Assembly: GCA_937922085.1 (NCBI GenBank)
Contig: CAKZVD010000024.1
Coordinates: 1-64,000, forward strand
Length of the DNA stretch: 64,000 bases
From: an uncultured Tenacibaculum sp.
GTDB taxonomy: Bacteria; Bacteroidota; Bacteroidia; Flavobacteriales; Flavobacteriaceae
Reading direction: 5' to 3'
Both the position numbers and the translations under genes were made by a program. Position 1 is the first letter of the stretch; every line of letters starts with the position of its first letter. Shown here one piece after another: positions 17,915-29,672 of this stretch. Under the pieces are notes generated by a model that did no database searches, was not told the DNA's origin, and saw nothing but the letters and a program-made list of their open reading frames with translations.

Positions 17915-20518
17915 ATGAATTTTAATAATTTTACTATAAAATCTCAAGAAAGTATTCAACTTTCACAACAAATAGCGCAAGAACGTGAACATGGTCAAAT
18001 TGAAAATGAGCATATATTTAAAGCGTTGTTTCAAACAGATGAAAATATACTTCCTTTTATTTTAAAAAAATTAAATGTTAACATTAATCTTGTTAAGCAA
18101 ATATTAGACAAACAATTAAATAGTTTTTCTAAAGTAACTGGTTCTGAAATACTCATTTCTAGAGAAACCAGTAAAACGTTAACTGAGGCTTCTATTATAG
18201 CTAAAAAAATGAAAGATGAATATGTTTCTATAGAGCATTTAATCTTAGCAATTTTTAATTCAAAAAGTCAAGTAGCTCAACTTTTAAAAGATCAAGGTAT
18301 CAATGAAAAAAATTTAAAAGCAGCTATAGAAGAATTACGTAAAGGCAATAGAGTTACTTCTCAAAATGCAGAAGAATCTTATAATGCACTTAATAAATAT
18401 GCTAAAAACTTAAATAAATTAGCACAAGATGGGAAATTAGATCCTGTTATTGGTAGAGATGAAGAAATTAGAAGGTTACTTCAAATTCTTTCTCGAAGAA
18501 CTAAAAACAACCCTATTTTGGTTGGTGAACCTGGTACTGGTAAAACAGCAATTGCTGAAGGTTTAGCTCATAGAATTATTCGTGGCGATGTTCCTGAGAA
18601 TTTAAAAGATAAGCAAATTTACTCTTTAGATATGGGGTCATTAATCGCTGGCGCCAAGTTTAAAGGAGAGTTTGAAGAGCGTTTAAAAGCAGTTGTAAAA
18701 GAAGTAACTTCTTCTGAGGGTGATTTAGTTTTGTTTATTGACGAAATACATACTTTAGTAGGTGCCGGTGGCGGACAAGGTGCAATGGATGCTGCTAATA
18801 TTTTAAAACCTGCTTTAGCTAGAGGTGAACTTAGAGCTATTGGAGCTACTACTCTTGATGAATATCAAAAATATTTTGAAAAAGATAAGGCTTTAGAGCG
18901 TCGTTTTCAAAAAGTGTTAGTAGATGAACCTGATACTGAAAGTGCCATTTCTATTTTACGTGGAATTAAAGAAAAGTATGAAACTCATCATAAAGTTAGA
19001 ATTAAAGATGAGGCTATTATTGGAGCAGTAGAACTTTCTCAACGTTATATTACAAGTCGTTTTTTACCAGATAAAGCAATTGATTTAATGGATGAAGCTG
19101 CTGCAAAATTACGCATGGAAATAAACTCTAAACCAGAAGAATTAGATGTTTTAGATCGTAGAATAATGCAGTTAGAAATTGAAATTGAGGCTATAAAACG
19201 TGAAAATGATGATACTAAGTTAAAGTCTTTATATGCAGATTTAGCGAACTTAAAAGAAGATCGCAATGATATTAACGCTAAATGGCAATCTGAAAAAACA
19301 GTAGTAGATACTATTCAGTCTTTAAAAACTTCTATAGAAAATTATAAACTAGAAGCTGAAAAAGCAGAACGAAACGGTGATTATGGTAAGGTTGCAGAAT
19401 TACGTTACGGAAAAATTAAAGAAGCCCAAGAAAATTTAGAAGAGCAACAATTGATATTAGCTAATCAAAATGAAAGCTCTTTAATTAAAGAAGAAGTAAA
19501 CTATGATGATATTGCAGAAGTTGTAGCAAAATGGACAGGTATACCTGTAACTAAAATGCTACAATCTGAGCGTGAAAAATTACTTCGATTAGAAGATGAA
19601 TTACACAAACGTGTAGTTGGACAAGAAGAAGCTATTGAGGCTATTTCAGATGCTGTTCGCAGATCTAGAGCAGGATTACAAAACCCTAATAAACCTATTG
19701 GTTCTTTCTTATTTTTAGGAACAACAGGAGTTGGTAAAACAGAATTAGCAAAGGCACTTGCTTCTTATTTATTTGATGATGAAAACTCTATGACTCGTAT
19801 TGATATGAGTGAATATCAAGAACGTCATTCTGTAAGTCGATTAGTTGGTGCTCCTCCAGGATATGTTGGTTATGACGAAGGCGGACAACTTACCGAAGCT
19901 GTTAGGAGAAAACCTTATTCTGTTATTTTATTAGATGAAATAGAAAAAGCACATCCCGATACTTTTAACATCTTATTGCAAGTTTTAGATGAAGGTAGAT
20001 TAACTGACAATAAAGGACGTGTTGCAGATTTTAAAAACACGATTATTATTATGACTTCAAATATGGGAAGCCATATTATTCAAGAGAAGTTTAATAACAT
20101 GAAGGGTGACATTCATACTACTATGGAATTTGCTAAAGATGAAGTTATAGGATTATTAAAACAAACCGTTCGTCCAGAGTTTTTAAATAGAATCGATGAT
20201 ATTACATTATTTACTCCTCTTTTAGAAACACATATTAAGAAAATTGTTCAAATTCAGTTGAACAATGTCAAAAAAATGGTTGCTGAACAAAACATTACTT
20301 TAGACGCTACTGAAGAAGCTATAAAGTATTTAGCTAAAAAAGGATATCAACCAGAATTTGGGGCACGTCCTGTAAAAAGAGTCATACAAAAAGAAGTTTT
20401 AAATCTATTATCTAAAGAAATATTAGCAGGAAAAATAACTAGTGATACTTTAATTTTATTAGATGAATTTGATGATCAATTAGTTTTCAGAAACCCTGTA
20501 AAGGATGAAGAGGAATAA
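17915..20518 (+). CDS. clpB: ATP-dependent chaperone ClpB
   Basis: Clp N domain, two AAA+ domains ([30 protein letters not shown]), coiled-coil insertion. Confidence 0.98.
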   Translation: MNFNNFTIKSQESIQLSQQIAQEREHGQIENEHIFKALFQTDENILPFILKKLNVNINLVKQILDKQLNSFSKVTGSEILISRETSKTLTEASIIAKKMKDEYVSIEHLILAIFNSKSQVAQLLKDQGINEKNLKAAIEELRKGNRVTSQNAEESYNALNKYAKNLNKLAQDGKLDPVIGRDEEIRRLLQILSRRTKNNPILVGEPGTGKTAIAEGLAHRIIRGDVPENLKDKQIYSLDMGSLIAGAKFKGEFEERLKAVVKEVTSSEGDLVLFIDEIHTLVGAGGGQGAMDAANILKPALARGELRAIGATTLDEYQKYFEKDKALERRFQKVLVDEPDTESAISILRGIKEKYETHHKVRIKDEAIIGAVELSQRYITSRFLPDKAIDLMDEAAAKLRMEINSKPEELDVLDRRIMQLEIEIEAIKRENDDTKLKSLYADLANLKEDRNDINAKWQSEKTVVDTIQSLKTSIENYKLEAEKAERNGDYGKVAELRYGKIKEAQENLEEQQLILANQNESSLIKEEVNYDDIAEVVAKWTGIPVTKMLQSEREKLLRLEDELHKRVVGQEEAIEAISDAVRRSRAGLQNPNKPIGSFLFLGTTGVGKTELAKALASYLFDDENSMTRIDMSEYQERHSVSRLVGAPPGYVGYDEGGQLTEAVRRKPYSVILLDEIEKAHPDTFNILLQVLDEGRLTDNKGRVADFKNTIIIMTSNMGSHIIQEKFNNMKGDIHTTMEFAKDEVIGLLKQTVRPEFLNRIDDITLFTPLLETHIKKIVQIQLNNVKKMVAEQNITLDATEEAIKYLAKKGYQPEFGARPVKRVIQKEVLNLLSKEILAGKITSDTLILLDEFDDQLVFRNPVKDEEE

Positions 20519-20520
20519 AA

Positions 20521-20554
20521 ATAATAAAGAGCAGCAAAAAGCTGCTCTTTATTA
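20521..20554. terminator. terminator hairpin after clpB
   Basis: ATAATAAAGAGCAGCAAAAAGCTGCTCTTTATTAT. Confidence 0.8.
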
Positions 20555-20620
20555 TTTTTATTCTTTGTATTTACTCAAAACACTTCTTTTAATGAGCTGC
20601 CTCACTCTAAAGGTAAGGTA

Positions 20621-21643
20621 TTATACGAATTGCTTCGTTAAGTTATTTATTTGATTTAGTTCTGTTTCAGAAAAATGATTGTTTTCTAAGGCTTTTAAGT
20701 TATCTATTAATTGATTCGAAGAACTAGCTCCTACTAATACTGAAGTCACTCCTTTTTGACACAACAACCAAGAAATTGCCATTTGATGTAATTTTTGTCC
20801 TCTAGCTTTAGCTATTTCATTAAGTTTCCTTATAACTGGTAACTTTTCTTCAACAGTATTACTTTCTAAATACGTTTTACTTTTAGCAGCTCTCGAATTT
20901 TCAGGAATTCCATCTATATATTTATCTGTTAACATTCCTTGTGCTAACGGAGAAAAAGCAATACAACCTAATTTATTTTCTAACAAATTAGGTAATATTT
21001 CTTTTTCAATTTTACGATCTAACATAGAGTATCTTGCTTGATCTATTATAAAAGGAACTTTTAATTCTTTAAGTAACTTAGTTATTTCAGTAATTTGCTC
21101 AGCTCCATAATTAGAAATCCCTATATATAAAGCCTTACCTTGCCTAACAATATCAGATAAAGCAATTGCTGTTTCTTCTAAAGGTGTATTAAGATCTGGC
21201 CTATGATGATAAAAGACATCTACATATTCTAAACTTAAACGTTTTAAACTTTGATCTAAACTAGAAATTAAATGCTTACGAGACCCATAATTTCCATAAG
21301 GTCCTTCCCACATATCATAACCAGCCTTGGTTGATATAAAAAGTTCATCTCTATAAGATTTAAAATTTTGCTTATATAAAAGTCCAAAATTAACTTCGGC
21401 ACTTCCATAAGGAGGTCCATAATTATTTGCTAAATCAAAATGCGTAATTCCATTATCAAAAGCAGTTCGTAAAATTTCTTCAGAATTAGCTTGTAAATCA
21501 TACTTTCCAAAATTATGCCATAAACCTAAAGATATAGAAGGTAATAAAACACCACTATTACCACACCTATTATATTGCATATTAGTATATCTATTCTCTT
21601 GTGCTAAATAAGTTTTATATTGTGATTTGTCATTTATTTTCAT
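20621..21643 (-). CDS. aldo/keto reductase (L-glyceraldehyde-3-phosphate reductase-like)
   Basis: NRCGNSGVLLPSISLGLWHNFG, HFDLANNYGPPYGSAE, STKAGYDMWEGPYG, DVFYHHRPD. Confidence 0.92.
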   Translation of the reverse strand: MKINDKSQYKTYLAQENRYTNMQYNRCGNSGVLLPSISLGLWHNFGKYDLQANSEEILRTAFDNGITHFDLANNYGPPYGSAEVNFGLLYKQNFKSYRDELFISTKAGYDMWEGPYGNYGSRKHLISSLDQSLKRLSLEYVDVFYHHRPDLNTPLEETAIALSDIVRQGKALYIGISNYGAEQITEITKLLKELKVPFIIDQARYSMLDRKIEKEILPNLLENKLGCIAFSPLAQGMLTDKYIDGIPENSRAAKSKTYLESNTVEEKLPVIRKLNEIAKARGQKLHQMAISWLLCQKGVTSVLVGASSSNQLIDNLKALENNHFSETELNQINNLTKQFV

Positions 21644-21658
21644 GAAAAAATAATTAAA

Positions 21659-22477
21659 TTATTTATCTTGTGTATAGTAATTAAAATCTTTTAAAACAGT
21701 ATCTATAAAGTTAACATCAGCAATTTCTTTATCTTTAGAAACACCAGTAACTTCCTCTATTTTAACTCTTAATTTTATAAGTGTATTATAATCTTTAGCT
21801 TTTTTAGCTTTTGTATATGTATCTTTAACTATTCGAACATCATTGTCAGATAATTTAATAACATTAGGATAAGTAGGTTTATAATTATCTTTAATATTTT
21901 CTAAAATAGTTCTAGAAAAACTTGCTGTATCTTTTAATGAAACAACCACCGTATTTGCAGAAATATCTCCCATTCTTTGGTTTCTATCTGTAAAAACAAT
22001 CATAAAAAAGCCTATTAATTTTCCTAATAAAAAAATGAACCATAACCAGATATAAAAATCTTTACCATGCATTTGGCTATTAAATAAAACAAACACTAAT
22101 ATAAAGAAATTAAAATCTACAATTCTTGAAAACCAGCGTATTGTATAATCTAAAATTGAAGGCTTAAATCCTTCAATATTTATTACTTTTATTTTCAATA
22201 CTTTCTTTCCAATTGTTTGACCATCTAATAAGATTTCAGAATACAATGAATAAAATGTAATTGGTAAAAAAAATAAAATACCCAAAGCTTTTCTAGACCA
22301 ATAATCTTGTTCAACAATATCTCCTATAAACCTCATATCTACAAACTTTGTTAAGAAGTAGATATATGCTAGTTTTATAATATTATCTAGTACAAAAGCT
22401 AGTAACCTTTGACCGACATTTGCTACTTCAAAATTTATTTTAACATTTTGTGTAGTATTTACTTGTAGTGTTTTCAT
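21659..22477 (-). CDS. RDD family membrane protein
   Basis: VGQRLLAFVLDNIIKLAYIYFL, GQTIGKKVLKIKVINIEG, QRMGDISANTVVV. Confidence 0.85.
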   Translation of the reverse strand: MKTLQVNTTQNVKINFEVANVGQRLLAFVLDNIIKLAYIYFLTKFVDMRFIGDIVEQDYWSRKALGILFFLPITFYSLYSEILLDGQTIGKKVLKIKVINIEGFKPSILDYTIRWFSRIVDFNFFILVFVLFNSQMHGKDFYIWLWFIFLLGKLIGFFMIVFTDRNQRMGDISANTVVVSLKDTASFSRTILENIKDNYKPTYPNVIKLSDNDVRIVKDTYTKAKKAKDYNTLIKLRVKIEEVTGVSKDKEIADVNFIDTVLKDFNYYTQDK

Positions 22478-22497
22478 ACAATTTTTACATTTGCTTT

Positions 22498-23466
22498 ATG
22501 AGAGAGATCGCTTTCATAAAGCAAAATAAAGAAAAATGGCTTGAATTAGAAGAAGTAATTTCAAATAAAAATGAAAAAACTCCAGATGAAATTGCCGATT
22601 TGCATATAAAAATCATGAATGATTTATCATATGCACAATCTTTCTATCCAAAAAGTAATGTTGTTCCTTATTTAAATAAGCTAGCAAAAAGTAGCTATGG
22701 AAAGATTTACCATACAAAAAAGCAAGATAAAAATGTATTATTAGCTTTTTTCTTTGAGACGATTCCTTTATTATTATATAAGCATCGAAAATACATGTAT
22801 ATTTCTTTTGCTGTTTTTTTTGTTTGTTTTTTTATAGGACTATTATCTACTTTTAATGACGAAAACTTCGCTAGAGAAATATTGGGTAATGGTTATGTAG
22901 AAGAAACACTAGCTAATATTGAAAGTGGTGATGCTTTAGCTATTTACAAAGGAGGTAGTAACTGGGGTAGTTTTATAGGAATATTTTCTAACAACTTAAG
23001 AGTTGGTATTTATATGTTTCTTTCTGGTTTATTCTTAGGCATAGGGTCTGGTTATTATATTATACAAAATGGTATTATGGTTGCTGTTTTCCAAGCTTTC
23101 TTCTATCAAAATAATTCATTACTAGATAGTTTAAAAGGTATATGGATTCATGGGACTTATGAGATTTTTGGTATGATTATAGAAGCTGGTTGCGGTTATA
23201 TTATTGGTGCCAGCATTTTATTCCCAGGAGCTTTAAAGAGATTAGAATCTTTTAAAATAGGTATAAGAGAAGCATTTTTTATATTCTTAAGTACAGTTCC
23301 CTTTACTTTTGTAGCGGCTTTTTTAGAAGGCTATGTTACTAGATACTATAATAAAGTACCAGGATTTGTTTGTTTTTTAATTATTGCTACTTCGTTAATA
23401 TCCATTTCTTATTATTATTTAATATTACCCCATAAGGTAGCTGCTAAAAAACTAATTAAAGAATGA
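22498..23466 (+). CDS. SpoIIM (stage II sporulation M)-family membrane protein
   Basis: MREIAFIKQNKEKWLELE; multi-TM; HGTYEIFGMIIEAGCGY. ATG at 22498 preferred over track start. Confidence 0.85.
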   Translation: MREIAFIKQNKEKWLELEEVISNKNEKTPDEIADLHIKIMNDLSYAQSFYPKSNVVPYLNKLAKSSYGKIYHTKKQDKNVLLAFFFETIPLLLYKHRKYMYISFAVFFVCFFIGLLSTFNDENFAREILGNGYVEETLANIESGDALAIYKGGSNWGSFIGIFSNNLRVGIYMFLSGLFLGIGSGYYIIQNGIMVAVFQAFFYQNNSLLDSLKGIWIHGTYEIFGMIIEAGCGYIIGASILFPGALKRLESFKIGIREAFFIFLSTVPFTFVAAFLEGYVTRYYNKVPGFVCFLIIATSLISISYYYLILPHKVAAKKLIKE

Positions 23467-24167
23467 GAAAAATAGTATTCCTTTTTTTAATCTTTCTTAG
23501 TATTTCGGTTAGTAGTCAAAGTTCTAATAATTCATCTTCTTTAAAAGATATTGAACCTATTGAAAATAGATCTTTTGATAATAATTTGAAGTCAAAATAT
23601 AATAGTTTTGAATTTGACTATAAAGAATATGAAGCTCCAAAAAAACAAAAAACTAAAGAATTCAAAAACAATAAACCAGCTGATTTAAGTTCTTTAAAAT
23701 CTTTTGTTAATTTTTTAACAACCATATTTCCGTATCTACTAGCTCTAATCGTTATTCTTATTATCGTAAAAAGTATTTTAAACAATGATGGTTCTCTTTG
23801 GAATTTTAATCGAAAAAAGAAAATAGCAAAAGTTGCTATTGTTTCTGAAAATGAAGATGAAAACATTCATCTTAATGATTATTTAAAATTAGTTGAAAAG
23901 GCTAAAAAAGAAGGTAACTTTAGAAAAGCTACTCGATATTATTATTTGTTTCTACTCAAAAAAATGTCTGATAAGGAATTAATAACATTTGATAAAGACA
24001 AAACTAATACTGAATATCTTTTCGATTTAAAAAAGACTGAATTAAGAAAAAACTTTTCTTATTTATTATATATCTATGATTATGTATGGTATGGTGAGTT
24101 TACTATTGATCATTCAAAATTTACTACTATAGAAAATAAATACCAATCATTTTTAAATAAATTGTAA
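23463..24167 (+). CDS. DUF4129-like protein
   Basis: Signal peptide, single TM, C-terminal EGNFRKATRYYYLFLLKKMSDKELITFDKDKTNTEYL; position in the MoxR/DUF58 cluster. Confidence 0.75.
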   Translation: MRKIVFLFLIFLSISVSSQSSNNSSSLKDIEPIENRSFDNNLKSKYNSFEFDYKEYEAPKKQKTKEFKNNKPADLSSLKSFVNFLTTIFPYLLALIVILIIVKSILNNDGSLWNFNRKKKIAKVAIVSENEDENIHLNDYLKLVEKAKKEGNFRKATRYYYLFLLKKMSDKELITFDKDKTNTEYLFDLKKTELRKNFSYLLYIYDYVWYGEFTIDHSKFTTIENKYQSFLNKL

Positions 24168-25394
24168 TTGATTAAAAGAGAAAAAATAACGTCCCTTCTA
24201 CCCTGTCTTATTCTTTTAAGCTTCTTTTTTTGGGGTTGTAATACAAAAACAAATTGGAGAGAAAACTATAGAGAACGTTCTAAAGATCCTTTTGGTACGT
24301 ACATAATTGCAAATGAAACCGAACATTTATTTAGCGATAATGATTTTACATTATTAAATAAACATATCTATGATTATTTTAATGATATTTATTATGAAGA
24401 TGAAGCTAATATTGCCAATTACATTTGTATTAAATCTACTGCATATAGATTAGATGAAGAAAGCTTAGAAAAACTTTTAAAATTTGTTGCTTCTGGAAAC
24501 GATGTTTTTTTATCACTAAACTATTTTAATGATTATTTAAAAGAATCTTTAAAGTTTGACACAACTAATCTTGATGAAGAAGTATATTCCGTTGAAGATT
24601 TAAGAGATTTAGAAAGTACTTTCACGTTAAAGAATAAACAATTTAAAAACACTACTTTTAAATTTGATAGAAATATTAGGAAAAATTATTTTTCAAAATA
24701 TGATACGCTTACAACAACTATTTTAGGTACTCAAAAGATTGATAGAGTTACTTCAAAACCTAATTTTATAAAGATTCGACATTTTGATGGAAATATCTTT
24801 TTACATACACAACCCATTGCTTTCACTAATTATTATTTACTAAATAAGAATGAGAATTATGCTTCTAATGCATTTTCATATTTACCAAACAGAACAATTT
24901 TTTGGGATCCACAAATTAGAAGAAGTAAAAGCAATAAAAACCAAGACGATGGTAAATCTGCTCTACAATTTTTCATGAAGCATCCATCCTTAAAATGGTC
25001 TTTATATTTAGGCTTTTTTGGATTATTAGTTTTCCTTCTGTTTAATGCAAGAAGAAAACAACGTGCAATACCAGAAATGAAGTCGTTGAAAAATTCAACT
25101 AAAGACTTTACACATACAATTGCTAACCTATATATAAAAGAAGAAAATCATAAAAATTTAGCCACTAAAAAAATCACTTATTTCTTAGAAAAAATTAGAA
25201 CTAAGTATCATATTGAAACTCGTAATTTAAATGATGATTTTATAAATAAACTTGCTGCAAAATCAGGAAATACGGTTCATACAACAAAATATTTAACCAA
25301 TACCATTATCGCATTAAATAAAAGGTATGAGTGTTCACAAGATGAATTGGTTCGCTTAAACACACTCATTGAAAACTTTTTACAAAAGAAATAA
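24168..25394 (+). CDS. DUF4350-like protein (TTG start)
   Basis: DPFGTYIIANETEHLF, FVASGNDVFLSLNYF; TM near C-terminal third; contiguous with preceding gene. Confidence 0.75.
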   Translation: MIKREKITSLLPCLILLSFFFWGCNTKTNWRENYRERSKDPFGTYIIANETEHLFSDNDFTLLNKHIYDYFNDIYYEDEANIANYICIKSTAYRLDEESLEKLLKFVASGNDVFLSLNYFNDYLKESLKFDTTNLDEEVYSVEDLRDLESTFTLKNKQFKNTTFKFDRNIRKNYFSKYDTLTTTILGTQKIDRVTSKPNFIKIRHFDGNIFLHTQPIAFTNYYLLNKNENYASNAFSYLPNRTIFWDPQIRRSKSNKNQDDGKSALQFFMKHPSLKWSLYLGFFGLLVFLLFNARRKQRAIPEMKSLKNSTKDFTHTIANLYIKEENHKNLATKKITYFLEKIRTKYHIETRNLNDDFINKLAAKSGNTVHTTKYLTNTIIALNKRYECSQDELVRLNTLIENFLQKK

Positions 25395-25396
25395 TT

Positions 25397-26395
25397 ATGG
25401 AGGAAACAAATCAAAAAAACGATAATTTAGAGTTTCAAAATAGAATTGACTTATCTGAATTACAAGAAAGCATATTTAAAGTTAAAACGCAGTTAGGTAA
25501 AGTAATTGTAGGTCAAAAAAACATGATCGATTTATTAATCGTTGCTATATTTTCTGATGGTCATGCTTTAATTGAAGGAGTTCCTGGGGTTGCAAAAACA
25601 ATGACTACCAAATTATTATCTAGAGTAATGGATATTGATTTTAGTAGAATTCAATTTACACCAGATTTAATGCCTTCTGATATTTTAGGTACTTCTGTTT
25701 TTAATGTAAAAAACTCTGAGTTTGAATTTAAAAAGGGACCTATATTTTCTAATATGATTTTAATTGATGAAATAAATAGGGCTCCTGCTAAAACTCAAGC
25801 AGCTTTATTTGAGGTAATGGAAGAAAAGCAAATAACAATGGATGGTACTCGTTATAAAATGAATCCACCTTTTATTGTTTTAGCAACACAAAACCCTATT
25901 GAACAAGAAGGTACTTATCGTTTACCAGAAGCCCAATTAGATCGTTTTTTATTTAAAATTAACGTAGAATACCCTACTGCTTCTGAAGAGTTAGAGATCG
26001 TTACTAGAGAACAAGAACTTATTGAAGGTCTTAAACTAGATAAGGTAGAAAAAGTAATTACAGGAGAAGAAGTTTTAAAATTTAGAAAACTAATTAAACA
26101 AATAAAAGTAGAAAAAAACTTATTAGAATACATTGCTAATATTGTTGTAAATACAAGGAGTAACTCTTTCTTATTTTTAGGAGCATCACCAAGAGCAACT
26201 ATTTCTATTTTAAAAGCTTCAAAATCTTTCGCTGCTATTAATGGGAGAGATTTTGTAACTCCAGAAGATATAAAAAATGCAACTATTCCTGTATTAGAAC
26301 ATAGAGTAATTGTAACTCCTGAACGTGAAATGGAAGGTATTACCAGTAAACAAATTATTGAACAAATAATTGAAGCTGTAGAAATTCCTAGATAA
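25397..26395 (+). CDS. MoxR family AAA ATPase
   Basis: HALIEGVPGVAKTMTTKLL, FTPDLMPSDILGT, LIDEINRAPAKTQAALFEVMEE. Confidence 0.95.
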   Translation: MEETNQKNDNLEFQNRIDLSELQESIFKVKTQLGKVIVGQKNMIDLLIVAIFSDGHALIEGVPGVAKTMTTKLLSRVMDIDFSRIQFTPDLMPSDILGTSVFNVKNSEFEFKKGPIFSNMILIDEINRAPAKTQAALFEVMEEKQITMDGTRYKMNPPFIVLATQNPIEQEGTYRLPEAQLDRFLFKINVEYPTASEELEIVTREQELIEGLKLDKVEKVITGEEVLKFRKLIKQIKVEKNLLEYIANIVVNTRSNSFLFLGASPRATISILKASKSFAAINGRDFVTPEDIKNATIPVLEHRVIVTPEREMEGITSKQIIEQIIEAVEIPR

Positions 26396-26444
26396 TTTTT
26401 ATTAGTACTAAAATTAATTCGTTGAAAAAAGTTTAATCAAATTA

Positions 26445-27779
26445 ATGAAAAACCTTTACAAATCTTTATTTCTTAATAACCGACTTTTCTATATCTTATC
26501 TATAGTGGTTGTATTGTTTATTATTGGTTTTTTTATACCTATATTTTTTTCAATCGCAAAAATAGCTTTGTTTAGTATTTCTGTATTAACTCTTATTGAT
26601 ATTATCATTTTATTTTCATTTAAAAAAGGGGTTACGCTTCAACGTATTTTACCTGAGCGATTATCTAATGGAGATAAGAATAATATCAAATTACAAATAA
26701 AAAACAACTATAATTTAAAAATACATACTACATTACTTGAAGAGTTACCTTACCAGTTACAAAATAGAAATTTTAAGCTTTTAGAGAAATTTAATCCAAA
26801 AGAAGAAAGAGAATTAAAATATAAAGTTACTCCATACATAAGAGGAGATTATAATTTCGGAAACACAAATGTTTATGTCTCATCTCCTTTACAATTAGCT
26901 ACAAAAAAATATGTTTTAGGAGATCAAAAAAAAATTCAGTGTTATCCATCATTTCTAAAATTACAAGAGTTTAATTTAAAAGCTATATCTAACAACCTAA
27001 CTAATCAAGGGAGTAAAAAAATAAGAAGGATTGGAAATTCTTTAGAGTTTGAACAAATTAAAGAATATGTTTCTGGTGATGATATAAGAACCTTAAATTG
27101 GAAAGCTACTGCTAAAAGAAACCAATTAATGGTTAATCAGTATGTAGAAGAAAAATCACAACCTGTATACTCAATTATTGATACTGGTAGGCCCATGCAA
27201 ATGCATTTTGATAATATTACATTGTTAGATTATGCAATAAATGCAACACTAGCAGTTAGCAATATTATTTTAAAGAAACAGGATAAAGCAGGAATGTTTA
27301 CCTTTTCAAAAAAAATAGATAATATTATTGTTGCTGAACAACGTAATTCTCAAATGAATTTAATTTCAGAAACGTTATACAATATAAAAACTGATTTTTT
27401 AGAGTCTGATTATAGTTTGTTGTATGCTTCTATAAAAAGAAAAATTCCTAGTAGAAGTTTACTTATTTTATATACCAATTTTGAAACTTTAGATGCCTTA
27501 AAACGTCAATTGCCTTATTTAAGAGCCATTGCTAAAAATCATGTTTTATTAGTTGTCTTTTTTAAAAACACTGAATTAAATAAAATTGTAGAAGAAAAAG
27601 CAACCTCAGTAAATGATGTTTATGACAAAATTATTGCTGAAAAGTTTATGTATGAAAAGAAACAGATAGCTAATGAATTAAGAAAATATGGAATTCAATC
27701 TGTTTTAACCAAACCTCAAAACTTAACAGGAGATACTATTAATAGATATTTAGAATTAAAATTGCGAGGGTTATTTTAA
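26445..27779 (+). CDS. DUF58 domain protein
   Basis: EFEQIKEYVSGDDIRTLNWKATAKRNQLMVNQYVEEKSQPVYSIIDTGRPM. Confidence 0.93.
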   Translation: MKNLYKSLFLNNRLFYILSIVVVLFIIGFFIPIFFSIAKIALFSISVLTLIDIIILFSFKKGVTLQRILPERLSNGDKNNIKLQIKNNYNLKIHTTLLEELPYQLQNRNFKLLEKFNPKEERELKYKVTPYIRGDYNFGNTNVYVSSPLQLATKKYVLGDQKKIQCYPSFLKLQEFNLKAISNNLTNQGSKKIRRIGNSLEFEQIKEYVSGDDIRTLNWKATAKRNQLMVNQYVEEKSQPVYSIIDTGRPMQMHFDNITLLDYAINATLAVSNIILKKQDKAGMFTFSKKIDNIIVAEQRNSQMNLISETLYNIKTDFLESDYSLLYASIKRKIPSRSLLILYTNFETLDALKRQLPYLRAIAKNHVLLVVFFKNTELNKIVEEKATSVNDVYDKIIAEKFMYEKKQIANELRKYGIQSVLTKPQNLTGDTINRYLELKLRGLF

Positions 27780-27824
27780 TTTTCTATTTTGCTAGCTTAT
27801 TAACTTATAAAAATTGACTAACAA

Positions 27825-28169
27825 ATGAGTAATTTAAAATTAAACCTTAAAAAAGTAGACCCTGTAAAATATTCACTTCTTTTTGCTCTTACATTAGCTG
27901 TATTTTCAATAATACTAATGCTTATTTCTTTTTTACTTGGACGACTTTTTGGTGGAATAATAGGAGGCATGCTTTTATCGGCTTTTGCTTCATCTGATGG
28001 TGGAATTAAAACAATGATTATCGCTCCAATTGTTTATTTTATTTTTGGATTTATTTTTAGTTTTATTTTTATTTCTATTTATAACTTTTTCTTAAAGAAA
28101 GCAGGAGGTTTAAATATTACCTTTGAACAATCTGCAGACAATGACATATCAAGAATAGGAGAAGATTAA
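27825..28169 (+). CDS. small membrane protein, unknown function
   Basis: Two to three hydrophobic segments, intact ORF. Confidence 0.6.
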   Translation: MSNLKLNLKKVDPVKYSLLFALTLAVFSIILMLISFLLGRLFGGIIGGMLLSAFASSDGGIKTMIIAPIVYFIFGFIFSFIFISIYNFFLKKAGGLNITFEQSADNDISRIGED

Positions 28170-28194
28170 ATTATTTTCTTAAAAAAATATATTA

Positions 28195-28216
28195 ACATCG
28201 CCATAACTGGCGATGT
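28195..28216 (+). terminator. terminator hairpin
   Basis: ACATCGCC-ATAACT-GGCGATGT followed by TTTCATTTT. Confidence 0.75.
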
Positions 28217-28365
28217 TTTCATTTTAACTTATTTCTTACGTAAGATTTCTTCCTTTATTTCTACTAAATAATTCTAATCAGACACTATCTATTACTTCAA
28301 AGAGTAATTACATGCTTGCCTGTATTAATTTTAATATTTATAAAAAGTTACTAAATTCTAAAAAC

Positions 28366-29583
28366 ATGAAATTTTTTTTATATCTACTAAGTACTTTTAT
28401 TTTAATTTCTTGTAACTCTAAAACAAGTACTATTAAAAAACTTGAAAAAGGAAATTATAAAGCAATATTACATATTCAAGACAAACAAGAAATCCCTTTT
28501 AATTTTGAAGTAGAAAGTAATAATAAACTTTCTATTTTTAATGCTGAAGAAGTAATTAAAGTTCATGAAATTACTTATAAAAATGATTCTGTAAAAATAC
28601 AATTACCTTATTTTGAAGGGTATATTTCTGCAAAAATTAATGATAAAAAATTAAATGGTTTTTTTGTAAAACCTAGTTTAAAAAGAGTAGTACCTTTTTC
28701 TGCTAGTTTAAATGATTCTAGATTCAATATTACTACAAAACCTAAAGTAGAAATTAGTGGAAATTGGGAAACTGTTTTTAGCCCTAATTCAAAAGAGGAC
28801 AAATATATAGCCAAAGGTATTTTTAAACAAAAAGGGAATAAAGTTACTGGTACATTTAGAACTACTACAGGAGATTACCGATATTTAGAAGGTGTTATTA
28901 ATAATGATACAATACAACTTTCAACATTTGATGGAGCACATGCTTTTCTTTTTACAGCAAAAGCTACAGATTCTACTTTAAATGGTTTTTTCTACTCTGG
29001 AAATCACTGGAAAGAACCTTTTACAGCAAAATTAAATAATGATTATCAATTACCTAACGATGAAACATTAACCTATTTAAAAGAAGGATATGATACTGTT
29101 TCTTTTTCATTTCCTAATGAAGAAGATAAGTTAGTTTCTTTAAATGATGAAAAGTACAAAGGAAAAGTTACCGTATTACAAATAATGGGTACTTGGTGTC
29201 CTAATTGTTTAGATGAAAGTAAATATTATTCAGAAGTATATAAAAAATTTAATACAAAAGGAGTCGAATTTCTTGCTTTAGCTTTTGAAGTAGCTAAAAG
29301 TAAAGAAGAGGCTTTTGAATTTATTCATCGATTAAAAGAACAAACAAATATTACATATCCTGTTTTATTGGCTCAATACGGATCTGCTAGTAAAATTTCT
29401 GCGCAAGAAAAGTTACCAATGTTAAATCATATTTTATCATACCCTACTACTATTTTTATTGATAAAAAAGGAAAAGTTCGTAAAATTCATACTGGTTTTA
29501 ACGGACCTGCAACTGGGCAAAAATATGTTGATTTTAAAAATACTTTTGAAAGTTTTTTGAATACTTTAATCGAAGAAGAGTAA
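28366..29583 (+). CDS. TlpA-like thioredoxin-fold lipoprotein
   Basis: Lipobox FILISCNSK from ATG at 28366; VLQIMGTWCPNCLDES (CxxC), YPTTIFIDKKGKVRKIHTGFNGP. Confidence 0.88.
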   Translation: MKFFLYLLSTFILISCNSKTSTIKKLEKGNYKAILHIQDKQEIPFNFEVESNNKLSIFNAEEVIKVHEITYKNDSVKIQLPYFEGYISAKINDKKLNGFFVKPSLKRVVPFSASLNDSRFNITTKPKVEISGNWETVFSPNSKEDKYIAKGIFKQKGNKVTGTFRTTTGDYRYLEGVINNDTIQLSTFDGAHAFLFTAKATDSTLNGFFYSGNHWKEPFTAKLNNDYQLPNDETLTYLKEGYDTVSFSFPNEEDKLVSLNDEKYKGKVTVLQIMGTWCPNCLDESKYYSEVYKKFNTKGVEFLALAFEVAKSKEEAFEFIHRLKEQTNITYPVLLAQYGSASKISAQEKLPMLNHILSYPTTIFIDKKGKVRKIHTGFNGPATGQKYVDFKNTFESFLNTLIEEE

Positions 29584-29672
29584 CCTGTTTTTACAATTAT
29601 TGTTTTCATGTTCTATCTTTAAAAATCAGTTTAAACCTATTCTGTTTATTATAAATTAAATATTATTTAAAC

